Below, in pieces: positions 42,020-50,190 of a DNA stretch of 64,000 nucleotides. The DNA comes from SOIA01 sp964348015 (GTDB lineage: Bacteria; Acidobacteriota; Aminicenantia; Aminicenantales; Aminicenantaceae). Location: positions 1 to 64,000 of the forward strand of contig CAYGBC010000050.1 in assembly GCA_964348015.1 (NCBI GenBank), written 5' to 3'. The notes below the pieces were generated by a model, which worked only from the letters and a program-made list of their open reading frames with translations, searched no databases and had not been told where the DNA came from. Both the position numbers and the translations under genes were made by a program. Each line of letters begins with the position of its first letter. The first letter of the stretch is position 1.

Positions 42020-44659
42020 TTAATTTCCTGGATAGAGCAGTGAATTCAACAGAAACTTGTATGTGCCGTGGGATTGGGCGCGGAACTGACAGCGGATCCC
42101 GATGAAAATGATGTGACCTTTTTTATATTTCGTATCCACCACGGCGGCCCTTCGAGCGATGACCTCTTCTCCCAGAAGCCATCCGCTCAACAAAATGTCT
42201 TCGTCGGGAAAACTGGCGACCACTTTTCGGTCCCACTCTGCGCGTGGAACCCTGGTGTTGAAAACCATGCTGCGGGAGAACATGGCGGCCGCTTCACCGG
42301 GCATCCCGTAGCCGATGGGCGATGTACTGTCAACTTTAATTTTCAAAAGAGAGGTCGGACAGAAGAATCTGCTGCGCTCCACGCGTTCCAACGCGTTACT
42401 CACCGGGGGCTTGAACTCTTTAAAAACCAAGTCGCATGCATCATTCAACGTGACGAGAATTCCACCCTTTTCCACGAAACTCTTCAGAGCTTCAACCCCT
42501 TCCTTCTCGATTCCTCCTTCATATTCGGGAGGGCCTTCTGAGTAATAGCGGGCATAGCGCGAGGTCGGGCTTGGCTTTCCTGATTTGATGATGTCAGCAC
42601 TTTCACTCGCAAAAACGATCACGTCATATTTCGCTTTCAGGTCGACTTTTTTCGATTTTTCTGTTTTCTTCCCCTTCTTATCTTTAACCGGGGGTTTGAA
42701 GTCTTTGTTATGAAGAGTTGTGAACGGGATTCCCAGGTCATCCAAAACGTACCGTGTCCATCCCTCGTCCATGTTGGACCTCCAGGACTGGTAGAGGCCG
42801 ATCCTGGGATTCTTCAGGGGTGATACGGGAACATTGGAAATGCTGAGGAGTCCGAAAGCTTTGGAATTCCATTTTTTCAGCAGGTCCGGGAGAAGCTTCT
42901 GGACGGCGGCCGTGTTCTTGGTGATGAAGCTTCCGGGAGCGGCTGTAAAATTTTCTCTTTTGATTTTGTCCTTTGAGCGGGACAACTCGATCTTGTTCTG
43001 GAGAAGAGCAAAGGCGATTGAATAAGAAGCGTTCATCCGGCTGTCCAGGACGATGTAAGCCGGAGCAGATTCTTTCTGAACTGGTGAAACGGAAACAGCG
43101 GGGACTTTTTCCAGTTTTTCTGTTTTGACCTCAAACGGCTTTTCGATCCGGTCGCATTCCACACCCATCTGCAGTGGAAGAGTCCAGCCCGCATTGTCAT
43201 ACGGAGGGACGGGAGGACCTCCGGGGTACTGTCGGAGATCCGGGTACTTTTGTCTTTCGAGCAGGGCCTGCGCATAGGGCTTGTAAGGCTGTGACATCCT
43301 GACCACAAAAGAACCAGCCGGATAGACTTTTCCTCCGGCGATAAACTCTTCTTTAGCCTGCTGGATTTCCACGCCTCCGAGCCTCAGGATTTTGAGCATT
43401 CTCAGCGTTGTGGGATAGTCGCGCTGCTTGCTCGGGATGACAAACGCAAACGGCTCCCCTTTTTCTCTGTTTTCGATGGAATTCTTGTACATCCTGTAGA
43501 AGTTATACAGGAAATCTTCTTTATGAAGATACGCAGTCTTGATCAAGCTCATCGTGAGCACAATCTCGTAGTCCACAAGGTCTCTGAGCCTCCACCAGCC
43601 CCCCGGCCAGGGGTCCGGGAATTCTATGCGTTTCTCATAGTAGGATTGGGGGACTTCTGTCGGCTCGATGTATATCGGAGAAGCGACGCGGACGGAGGCC
43701 ATTTCACTGAGCAAGCCGACAACGTTGTGCAGCCAGGAGGTGTCGTCACAGGCCCCGATCCACCACGCGGTGAAGCTTCTTCCATGAACGACGCCTTTAT
43801 AGCCATTCTTCTGGAGGTCATAGGCCATGTTCGCTCCGCAGAGGTTCACGCCGCGCCAAAGAAGGGGCTGAACGTTGGGTATCGGAGGATTCATGAACGG
43901 CGGGATGAAGAGCCGGGCGCCCGTCGAACCCATCTGGTGTTGATCGATATGGACTTGAGGAAGCCAGTCATGGTACAAAATTTTGGTCACGGCTCTCGTC
44001 TCGGCCAGGTTGAACATGAACCAGTCACGGTTATTGTCATGCCCTGCGTAGTGATGGTAGAGCCATGGCATCCGGCCGCCCTCGTACTTGGTGCCCACGT
44101 ATTTCCGGTACCAGTCTGTCACCATTTGCTGCCCATCAGGATTCGAGGTTGGCACAAGAAGGACGATCACGTCATTCAGGACTTTCTCCGCATCGAATGG
44201 GGTCTTATCCGTTGCCAAATTGTAAGCCAACTCCATGGCCATCTGAGAAGCCGCGATTTCAGTCGCATGCTGGTTGCATGTGACGAGCAGGATGACTTTT
44301 CCCTCCTTGGCGAGTTTTTTGGCTTCTTCAGGAGCCGTGATCCGAGGGTCTCTGAGCTTTTTCACGATTTCCCTGTAGGTGTCCAGTTTACCCATATTCT
44401 CTTTTGCAGTGATGACGGCCATGATCATCGGTTTTTTCAGTGTGGTCGTGCCGATTTCTATGACCTTGACTCTATCCGATTCCTGGTCCAGCTTTTTGAA
44501 ATACGCTTGTATCTGGTTGTAGTCCGCCAGCTTGCGGTCCGCTCCGACTTTATGCCCGAGAAATTCTTCCGGGGGTGTCTGCGAAAGAAGAAAATTGGGG
44601 AGAAGGAATAAAGTCAACACGAGCACCCCTATGTTCAATCCTCTTTTGTATCGCCTCAT
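42020..44659 (-). CDS. Exported M14-family zinc carboxypeptidase
   Basis: This 879-aa protein has a signal peptide (about 1-26) and an M14 domain (about 45-350). Zinc ligands are visible as CNQHATE (His131, Glu134) and a later His in VHIDQHQMG (about 237-241); a PTSNPDG motif lies between. The remaining 500 residues form a large C-terminal region with VPAGSF-type strands, including a glutamine-amidotransferase-like segment near the end (KGGILVTLND). This architecture is common in exported M14 proteins of Bacteroidetes and Acidobacteria. The ATG at 44659 has AAGGAGG five bases upstream; the open frame reaches further but lacks a site. It is expected to be periplasmic or secreted, and the substrate is unknown. 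Confidence 0.88.
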   Translation of the reverse strand: MRRYKRGLNIGVLVLTLFLLPNFLLSQTPPEEFLGHKVGADRKLADYNQIQAYFKKLDQESDRVKVIEIGTTTLKKPMIMAVITAKENMGKLDTYREIVKKLRDPRITAPEEAKKLAKEGKVILLVTCNQHATEIAASQMAMELAYNLATDKTPFDAEKVLNDVIVLLVPTSNPDGQQMVTDWYRKYVGTKYEGGRMPWLYHHYAGHDNNRDWFMFNLAETRAVTKILYHDWLPQVHIDQHQMGSTGARLFIPPFMNPPIPNVQPLLWRGVNLCGANMAYDLQKNGYKGVVHGRSFTAWWIGACDDTSWLHNVVGLLSEMASVRVASPIYIEPTEVPQSYYEKRIEFPDPWPGGWWRLRDLVDYEIVLTMSLIKTAYLHKEDFLYNFYRMYKNSIENREKGEPFAFVIPSKQRDYPTTLRMLKILRLGGVEIQQAKEEFIAGGKVYPAGSFVVRMSQPYKPYAQALLERQKYPDLRQYPGGPPVPPYDNAGWTLPLQMGVECDRIEKPFEVKTEKLEKVPAVSVSPVQKESAPAYIVLDSRMNASYSIAFALLQNKIELSRSKDKIKRENFTAAPGSFITKNTAAVQKLLPDLLKKWNSKAFGLLSISNVPVSPLKNPRIGLYQSWRSNMDEGWTRYVLDDLGIPFTTLHNKDFKPPVKDKKGKKTEKSKKVDLKAKYDVIVFASESADIIKSGKPSPTSRYARYYSEGPPEYEGGIEKEGVEALKSFVEKGGILVTLNDACDLVFKEFKPPVSNALERVERSRFFCPTSLLKIKVDSTSPIGYGMPGEAAAMFSRSMVFNTRVPRAEWDRKVVASFPDEDILLSGWLLGEEVIARRAAVVDTKYKKGHIIFIGIRCQFRAQSHGTYKFLLNSLLYPGN

Positions 44660-44764
44660 GTGAGCCTCCTTAATTTTGATTAGATTTCTTCTATCACCTG
44701 GTTTTTTTTCTGTCAAGGGAAAAGTCCAGCTTGCGAAGAGACTTGGGAATTAACGGCTATTCCA

Positions 44765-44793
44765 TTGACAAAGAGAGGCGATAGAGATACGAT
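44765..44793 (+). promoter_or_regulatory. Candidate promoter for the SRP RNA
   Basis: TTGACA (44765-44770), 17 bases, then TACGAT (44788-44793). Transcription would start near 44800, about 85 bases before the RNA proper, so a 5' leader would be trimmed. A nearer promoter cannot be excluded. Confidence 0.45.
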
Positions 44794-44885
44794 TTTTCTT
44801 GTACACCTCGAGTTGATCAGCCTCGTTGTTTTCAACATTAAACGGAGCGTTCAGAAGAAAGAAGTTTTTCAAGGAACTCAAAGAC

Positions 44886-45159
44886 GGACCGTGCTAGATG
44901 GGGAGCTAGCGGTGCCCTGTTGCCCACAATCCGCTCCAGTGGGGTCGAATTCCCTGTCGAGGCTGTGCTTTGTCTGGTCAGTGTCTGAGTAAGTGGTGTT
45001 GAGGGTTTGGGCTCTGCGCAAAGAGCTCTCTGTGAATCCCGTCAGGACCGGGAGGTAGCAGCGGTAGCAGAGCGGTCTCTTGTGCTGCAGGTCAGCCTGG
45101 CCTGAGCTAACTGCTCGGATAACGCAGGGAAAGTTCAGTCGGAGCAGGGTGCGCGGTCC
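44886..45159 (+). ncRNA. ffs: Signal recognition particle RNA, large type with Alu domain
   Basis: The 274-base RNA closely follows the Bacillus-type large SRP RNA. The 5' part has GTGCTAGATGGGGAGCTAGC, then GGTGCCCTGT and the Alu-domain loops, and a late GAGCTAACTGC block. The SRP54-binding domain IV is present as CCGTCAGGACCGGGAGG followed by AGCAGCGGTAGC (about 45035-45065). The ends GGACCGTGC and GCGCGGTCC pair to close the molecule, and a T8 tract follows as a terminator. The RNA binds Ffh and directs membrane proteins to the translocon. It lies between two minus-strand genes and is read from the plus strand. Confidence 0.93.
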
Positions 45160-45198
45160 TTTTTTTGGATTTTTTCCGCTGGTTCCTGTTGTTGCCGG

Positions 45199-46443
45199 TT
45201 AACCCAGGAAAAAATGCGCTTCTCGTATTTTATCCCTTACGGGCACGCCGTAGGGGCAGACCCTTTCACATTCAGGGCAGCTTATGCATGCGGATGCTGT
45301 CTGGGAAGGGCTGAGTCGGGAATAGGACTCTTTGGCTAAACCTGTTTTTCCGTATCCTTCATGATAAGCGAGGAAGCGCAGGATGGATGTGGTTTCTATA
45401 TGGGAGGGGCAGCTCTTCCGACAGAGACCGCACATATGACAGTAGTTTTGAGAATTTTCCGCCACATGGCAGAAGAGGTTTCGTCTTTCTCCTTCTGTGA
45501 GGGACTTGCCGATCACTCCCAGGTCTTCTTCCAGTTGGTCAAACGTCAGCATCTCTATTACGACTGAAGAGATTTCCTTATTTTCGAGTGCCCACTTGAG
45601 CATGGCCTGATAAATCGTGGTCTCACCGGTCTTGTATTTTTCCAGGTTCTGTCTTCTCCCCCCGATTTTCAGGGTCTTCATGGCGATGATCCCGACATCT
45701 TTTGAATGGGCCAGTTTGATCAGGCGGCGGGTTCCGCTGGCTCCAAGGTAATCGTCATAGGTCTGGATTTCTTTTTCAGTCCTCTGGATGTCGAAGACGT
45801 TATACCCGAGCTGGACCATGTCGTAATGGCCGCACTCAACAGCTTTCTTCACAACCTCATGATGGTTGGAGTGGCAGGAAAGGCCTCTAAACCTGTATTT
45901 CCCCTGTTTTTTGAGCTTCTCGAAGGCATTGAGAACTCTTTCATCAACGAGGTTTTCTGGATTTGAAGCCCCATGAATCAAAAGAACATCCAGATAGTCT
46001 GTGTCGAGCCTTCGGAGGCTTCCCTCCACAGAGCTTATGATGGATTCTTCGCTCCAGTTCCGTCTGAGATGGAATTTCGTTCCCACGTGCACTTTATCCC
46101 TTCCCGCACGTTTGAGGAGCTGGCCGATTTGACGCTCGCTGTTGCCGTTCTGATAGGCATGGGATGTGTCGATGTAATTCACTCCTCTTTCGTACGCTTG
46201 ATGAAGGATCGGCATCTCCGGCACCGGGCTTCCTCCCACTGAGATTTCGGAGATCTGCAGATTGGTTCTTCCCAGGCGGCGATAATACATCTGGCCTTTT
46301 TTCACTCTGGGACTCTGTTTTTCATCACCTGAAAGAAGCTTTGCAGGTGCCAGAGAGGCTGAAAAAGCCCCTAAAACACAGTTCCTGATAAAAGTTCGTC
46401 TTCCAGAAGATACATTGTGGTCTGGCGTGTCAATACTCATCAT
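45199..46443 (-). CDS. Tat-exported aldo/keto reductase with 4Fe-4S ferredoxin tail
   Basis: This 414-aa protein starts with a Tat-like leader (SGRRTFIRNCVLGAFSASLA). The aldo/keto reductase barrel (about 50-310) has the tetrad: Asp and Tyr in YIDTSHAY, Lys in GTKFH, His in LIHGAS. The C terminus carries two CxxCxxC-type clusters, CHMCGLCRKSC and CISCPECERVC, as in ferredoxin domains. Such fused enzymes probably take electrons from, or give them to, iron-sulfur partners, and the export leader suggests work in the periplasm; the substrate is unknown. AAGGA precedes the ATG pair at 46443/46440. It is the last gene of a four-gene leftward run. Confidence 0.87.
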   Translation of the reverse strand: MMSIDTPDHNVSSGRRTFIRNCVLGAFSASLAPAKLLSGDEKQSPRVKKGQMYYRRLGRTNLQISEISVGGSPVPEMPILHQAYERGVNYIDTSHAYQNGNSERQIGQLLKRAGRDKVHVGTKFHLRRNWSEESIISSVEGSLRRLDTDYLDVLLIHGASNPENLVDERVLNAFEKLKKQGKYRFRGLSCHSNHHEVVKKAVECGHYDMVQLGYNVFDIQRTEKEIQTYDDYLGASGTRRLIKLAHSKDVGIIAMKTLKIGGRRQNLEKYKTGETTIYQAMLKWALENKEISSVVIEMLTFDQLEEDLGVIGKSLTEGERRNLFCHVAENSQNYCHMCGLCRKSCPSHIETTSILRFLAYHEGYGKTGLAKESYSRLSPSQTASACISCPECERVCPYGVPVRDKIREAHFFLG

Positions 46444-46457
46444 CAAGATCCTTTCGT

Positions 46458-47357
46458 TTAATCTTTCAAAAGGCTTAGCTCATTCAGCAGACTTCTTATG
46501 TTCTTTTTCCCTTTTTCATCCAGTGGAAGAAGCGGAAGCCGGGGAGGGCCGCCCGAATACCCGAGCATGTCGAGTGCGTACTTGATTCCCGGGATTCCGT
46601 GAACCTGGATGATGGCTTTATTGAGGAGCATCAGCTCAAGCTGGAGTTTGAGCGCTTCCTCGAGTTTTTTTTCTAGAAACAGGTTGTATAACCTGACGCA
46701 GTGATCCGGTGCGACTGAGGCTAAAGCCAGAATGCCTCCTTGAGCGCCGAGAAGAAGCCCCTGGAGAAAAAGTCCTCCCGCCCCAAGAAGAATGCTGAAT
46801 TGAGGCGAAATGCGGGGGACGGCTTCTCCAACGGACGATAAATTCCCAGAGCTGTCCTTGATTCCCGCGATGTTATTATGCTTGGAGAGTTCGACCATAA
46901 GGTCGGAGTCGACTGAGATGCCTGTGAACCGCGGAATATTGTAAATGATCACAGGGATGTTGGACTTTTCCGCTATCGTGAGATAGTGAGCCATCAGAGC
47001 TTTCCGGTCTATCAGAGATCTGAAATAGCTGGGGGTCCGGACCAGAGCCGCGTCGATACCGAGTTCCGCCATCCTGTTTGTGAATGTGATAGTCGCTTTG
47101 GTGGACTCTCTGGCCGTGCCGACGATTATTTTTTTCCCTTGAGAAGTTGATTCTTTCGCCGCTTGAACGAGTTTTTCCGATTCGTCGTCAGAGAGATAGA
47201 CGCTTTCTCCAGTGGAACCCAGGATGACGTAACCGGAAAGGCCGAACCGGTTGTATTTTTCGATGTTTGCCTTGAACCTTTGGGGGGATATCTCGTCTCC
47301 TGTGAAAGGAGTTGTCAAAGCGGCGAACACGCCCTTGAAATCAGAATGCATCTTCAT
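46458..47357 (-). CDS. DapA/HOGA-family class I aldolase or lyase
   Basis: This 299-aa TIM-barrel protein belongs to the dihydrodipicolinate synthase family. Schiff-base Lys167 lies in GIKDSSGN, Tyr139 in IIYNIPR, and the substrate loop is GSTGES (48-52). The start resembles 4-hydroxy-2-oxoglutarate aldolase (HOGA) more than DapA, as the ESVYLS loop follows GSTG. The precise substrate (pyruvate plus an aldehyde, or 4-hydroxy-2-oxoglutarate) cannot be fixed from sequence. GAGGAGAG precedes the ATG. Fourteen bases separate its stop from the exported reductase start, and their linkage suggests a shared pathway, perhaps breakdown of a sugar acid. Confidence 0.88.
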   Translation of the reverse strand: MKMHSDFKGVFAALTTPFTGDEISPQRFKANIEKYNRFGLSGYVILGSTGESVYLSDDESEKLVQAAKESTSQGKKIIVGTARESTKATITFTNRMAELGIDAALVRTPSYFRSLIDRKALMAHYLTIAEKSNIPVIIYNIPRFTGISVDSDLMVELSKHNNIAGIKDSSGNLSSVGEAVPRISPQFSILLGAGGLFLQGLLLGAQGGILALASVAPDHCVRLYNLFLEKKLEEALKLQLELMLLNKAIIQVHGIPGIKYALDMLGYSGGPPRLPLLPLDEKGKKNIRSLLNELSLLKD

Positions 47358-47426
47358 CTCTCCTCAAGTCCGGCCGGGCCATAACAGGTCTTTTGTCTCC
47401 AAAATTGAAAATGGCACACACAATTT

Positions 47427-47795
47427 TTACTGATTTTCGATCTTCTTTAACTCGTCATCATCGAAACCGAAATAGTGTGCAATCTCGTGAATCACCACCT
47501 CTTGGACTTTCTGTTTTATTTCGTCTTCTGTGAAGCAGATCTTTTCTATGGGTTTCTGATAGATGGTTATCACATCAGGAGGCACGTTTCCGTAGAAGGG
47601 ACCTCTGTGCTTGTACGGCACACCATGGTAATGCCCCAAGATCAGCTTGAAGGGTGAGCCTCCTAAACGATTGTAGACTTCTCTGGAAGGCTTCTCCTCG
47701 ACGATGACCGTGATGTTTTCCAGACGTTCCTTAAAATTTTCTGGGAGTTCAGCCAGAGCCTCTTCGACGAGCTTCTCAAACTTTTCGCGTTCCAT
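47427..47795 (-). CDS. Small metallopeptidase-like zincin (DUF1025 family)
   Basis: This 122-aa protein contains the zincin motif HEIAHYFGFDDDE near its C terminus (HExxH plus a downstream acidic ligand) and RLGGSPFKLILGHYHG upstream, both features of the DUF1025 metallopeptidase-like group. It is cytoplasmic, with no signal peptide; its role in the family is unproven. AAGGAG lies 11 bases before the ATG. It sits between the adenosyltransferase and the DapA-like gene on the same strand, probably in one transcript. Confidence 0.87.
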   Translation of the reverse strand: MEREKFEKLVEEALAELPENFKERLENITVIVEEKPSREVYNRLGGSPFKLILGHYHGVPYKHRGPFYGNVPPDVITIYQKPIEKICFTEDEIKQKVQEVVIHEIAHYFGFDDDELKKIENQ

Positions 47796-47824
47796 CAGGC
47801 ATATGGCTCCTTGAGAATTTTCTC

Positions 47825-48364
47825 CTATTTTTCGATCCCTTTTCTTGCTTTGACGCCTTTTTTGTAATAATGCTTTTTCTCTTTCATTTCGGTGACAAGG
47901 TCCGCTTTCTTAAGGAATGAGGGCGGGGCATATCGTCCAGTCAGGATGACTTCAACATCGTCAGGCTTTTCGGCCAAGAAAGCCAGGATTTCCTTCTCCG
48001 ATAAGAGCTTGAAGTAGACCGCGACATTGATCTCGTCCAGGATGACTATCCTGTATTTTGATGAAAGCATAGCCTCCCGGCATCTCTTCAGTCCTTTTCT
48101 GGCCTTTTGGATGTCTTCTTTGTCCGGGTCTTTTGTCACATGGATGAAGCCCTTTCGGCCGAATTGCTCGATGGTGATGTACGGAGAAAGACTCTTTGCA
48201 GAGAGAAGCTCTCCGTACAACTGGCCCTTGAGGAATTGCCCGATATAAACTTTCTGTTTATGTCCGGCTGCCCGGAAAGCCAGCCCCAGAGCAGCGGTAG
48301 TTTTTCCCTTCCCGTTTCCAGTGTAGACCTGGATGTATCCTCTTCGTTTTTTCTTCTCGTCCAT
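47825..48364 (-). CDS. cobO: Corrinoid adenosyltransferase, CobO/BtuR type
   Basis: This 179-aa enzyme transfers the adenosyl group from ATP to cob(I)alamin or cobyrinate diamide. The P-loop GNGKGKTTAALG lies near residues 17-28, and the family block ILDEINVAVYFKLL is present. The length fits CobO rather than PduO or EutT. The ATG at 48364 is chosen because a promoter sits immediately upstream, so the mRNA is leaderless; a GTG three codons upstream (48373) lies inside the -10 region. It is the first gene of a run with a small zincin, a DapA-like protein and the exported aldo/keto reductase. No other cobalamin gene is in the window, so it may serve salvage. Confidence 0.9.
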   Translation of the reverse strand: MDEKKKRRGYIQVYTGNGKGKTTAALGLAFRAAGHKQKVYIGQFLKGQLYGELLSAKSLSPYITIEQFGRKGFIHVTKDPDKEDIQKARKGLKRCREAMLSSKYRIVILDEINVAVYFKLLSEKEILAFLAEKPDDVEVILTGRYAPPSFLKKADLVTEMKEKKHYYKKGVKARKGIEK

Positions 48365-48371
48365 CTTAACC

Positions 48372-48400
48372 ACTATATTTTAAACCTTTTCCTGAGTCAA
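48372..48400 (-). promoter_or_regulatory. Leaderless promoter of the cobO run
   Basis: TTGACT (48400-48395), 17 bases and TATAGT (48377-48372), followed by seven bases and the ATG at 48364. Transcription would start at or one base before the start codon, and no Shine-Dalgarno site is needed or seen. Confidence 0.65.
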
Positions 48401-48549
48401 TGACCATATCTGTCTAAAAAAAAAGCTCTGTATCAAATTTTCTTTTTATCGGAGGAGTTAGGTTTAAAAAATGAAAAAATTGACCATCATATACAGAAAA
48501 TTGAGGCCTGACCGCCTGCTTCCAAGGAATTTTAAATTTATATGACTTG

Positions 48550-48558
48550 TGCTATAAT
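48550..48558 (+). promoter_or_regulatory. Leaderless extended -10 promoter of serS
   Basis: TGCTATAAT is a perfect extended -10 box (TGnTATAAT), and the ATG at 48566 follows after exactly seven bases, so transcription should start at about the A of the ATG. No convincing -35 is seen, as expected for an extended -10. This mirrors the divergent cobO promoter. Confidence 0.65.
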
Positions 48559-48565
48559 CTGCGGC

Positions 48566-49837
48566 ATGTTAGACCCGAAATATGTGTTAGAAAACGCTGA
48601 TGTTATCATAAAAAAGACAAAGGCCCGGGGGCTGGATATCAGCCTCAACAACTTCAAGAAGCTCTATCGGGAAAAGAAAAATCACCTGACGAAATCTGAA
48701 AATTTGCGCTTTGAACGCAATAAGGCTTCCCAGCGCGTTGCCCAGATGAAAAGAGAAGGGAAGGACGCCTCGTCGATCATCTCGAAGATGAAAAAGGTCT
48801 CTGATGAGATAAAAAGCCTCGAAGAGAAGTTGAAGGAGACTGAGGAGGAGATGAATAAGGTTTTGCTGGCGATTCCGAATGTTCCTCATGAATCTGTTCC
48901 GGAAGGTCAGAGCTCAGATCAAAATGTCGAAGTGCGGAAATTCGGAAAAAAGCCGAAATTTTCTTTTCCGGTCAAAGCTCACTGGGAAATCGGGAAAGAT
49001 CTTGGAATCCTTGATTTTGAGAAGGCGGCCAAGATTGCCGGCTCAAGGTTCGCGGTGTATTTTGGGGCCGGTGCAAAACTGGAGAGAGCATTGATCAATT
49101 TCATGCTGGATCTCCATACGGGGGAAAAGGATTACAAGGAAGTGATTCCCCCATTTATCGCGAACGAAAGGAGCTTGACCGGAACGGGAAACCTGCCGAA
49201 GTTCGAGAACGACCTTTTCAAGCTGCGCGGATATCATTGGTACATGATTCCCACGGCAGAGGTTCCTCTGACCAACCTGTACCAGGATGAAATCCTCGGG
49301 GGCGAGTCTCTTCCCAAGAGGTATGTGGCGTACACGCCGTGCTTCCGGCGGGAAGCAGGCTCCTACGGGAAAGATATACGAGGACTGATACGCCAGCATC
49401 AATTCAACAAGGTCGAGTTGATGAGTTTCACTCTGCCCGAGACGTCCTATGAAGAGCTCGAGAAAATGACCCTGGATGCTGAAGAGGTGTTGAAAAGACT
49501 TGGATTGCATTACCGCGTTGTCGTGCTCTGTACGGCGGATTTGGGTTTTGCGGGGGCCAAAACCTATGACCTTGAACTCTGGATGCCCTACCAGAAAAAG
49601 TACATGGAAATCTCATCCTGCACCAACTGCGAGGATTTTCAGGCAAGAAGAGCCAACATCCGGTTTAAAAGAGAAGGAAAATCCAAGACTGAATTTGTCC
49701 ACACGCTGAACGGTTCAGGCGTGGCTCTGGGGAGGACTGTGAGTGCCATCCTGGAAAGCTTCCAGAATGAGGACGGCACGGTCACGATCCCGGAAGCCCT
49801 GCGGACTTATATGGACGGCCTCGAGAAGATAGGCTGA
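48566..49837 (+). CDS. serS: Seryl-tRNA synthetase
   Basis: This 423-aa class II synthetase has the N-terminal coiled-coil arm (about 25-105, rich in Lys and Glu) that grips the long variable arm of tRNA-Ser. Motif 2 is seen as FRREAGSYGKDIRG with LIRQHQFNKVE, and motif 3 as NGSGVALGRTVSAILE. The start MLDPKYVLENADVI is the canonical opening, which fixes the ATG at 48566; an ATG at 48542 would add eight foreign residues. No Shine-Dalgarno site is present and the promoter abuts the ATG. Two tRNA-Ser genes follow directly, so enzyme and substrate genes are clustered. Confidence 0.96.
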   Translation: MLDPKYVLENADVIIKKTKARGLDISLNNFKKLYREKKNHLTKSENLRFERNKASQRVAQMKREGKDASSIISKMKKVSDEIKSLEEKLKETEEEMNKVLLAIPNVPHESVPEGQSSDQNVEVRKFGKKPKFSFPVKAHWEIGKDLGILDFEKAAKIAGSRFAVYFGAGAKLERALINFMLDLHTGEKDYKEVIPPFIANERSLTGTGNLPKFENDLFKLRGYHWYMIPTAEVPLTNLYQDEILGGESLPKRYVAYTPCFRREAGSYGKDIRGLIRQHQFNKVELMSFTLPETSYEELEKMTLDAEEVLKRLGLHYRVVVLCTADLGFAGAKTYDLELWMPYQKKYMEISSCTNCEDFQARRANIRFKREGKSKTEFVHTLNGSGVALGRTVSAILESFQNEDGTVTIPEALRTYMDGLEKIG

Positions 49838-49894
49838 AAAAGTGACCCACAACTGACATACAGAAGGTTATTCAGAGAAAATAAGCACATATCC

Positions 49895-49984
49895 GGAGGG
49901 ATGGCCGAGTGGCTTAAGGCGGCGGTCTTGAAAATCGCTTCCCGGGCAACCGGGACGGGGGTTCGAATCCCTCTCCCTCCGCCA
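49895..49984 (+). tRNA. tRNA-Ser (anticodon UGA)
   Basis: The acceptor stem GGAGGGA / TCCCTCC closes, followed by discriminator G and an encoded CCA (49982-49984). The anticodon loop CTTGAAA between GCGGT and ATCGC gives TGA (49929-49931), reading UCA and other UCN codons. A long variable arm, CCCGGG-type, and TTCGAATC in the T arm confirm a class II serine tRNA. It starts 58 bases after serS. Confidence 0.97.
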
Positions 49985-50072
49985 GCCCCACACAACAGGA
50001 GATCCCATCCAAACGATATTTTAATTCTGTCCGGAAAAATGATAGAATAGCTTCAGACTCTGACTCGTAAGC

Positions 50073-50166
<94 letters not shown>

Positions 50167-50190
50167 TCGAATTTCCCCATTAGAAGGCCC

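Noticed and set aside
43523..44611. A 362-codon plus-strand open frame inside the M14 gene
   Set aside because: It is rich in His, Arg and Pro, lies fully antisense to the M14 carboxypeptidase and has no start signal.
44765..44992. A 75-codon frame over the start of the SRP RNA
   Set aside because: The sequence is explained by the SRP RNA and its promoter; the frame has no ribosome binding site.
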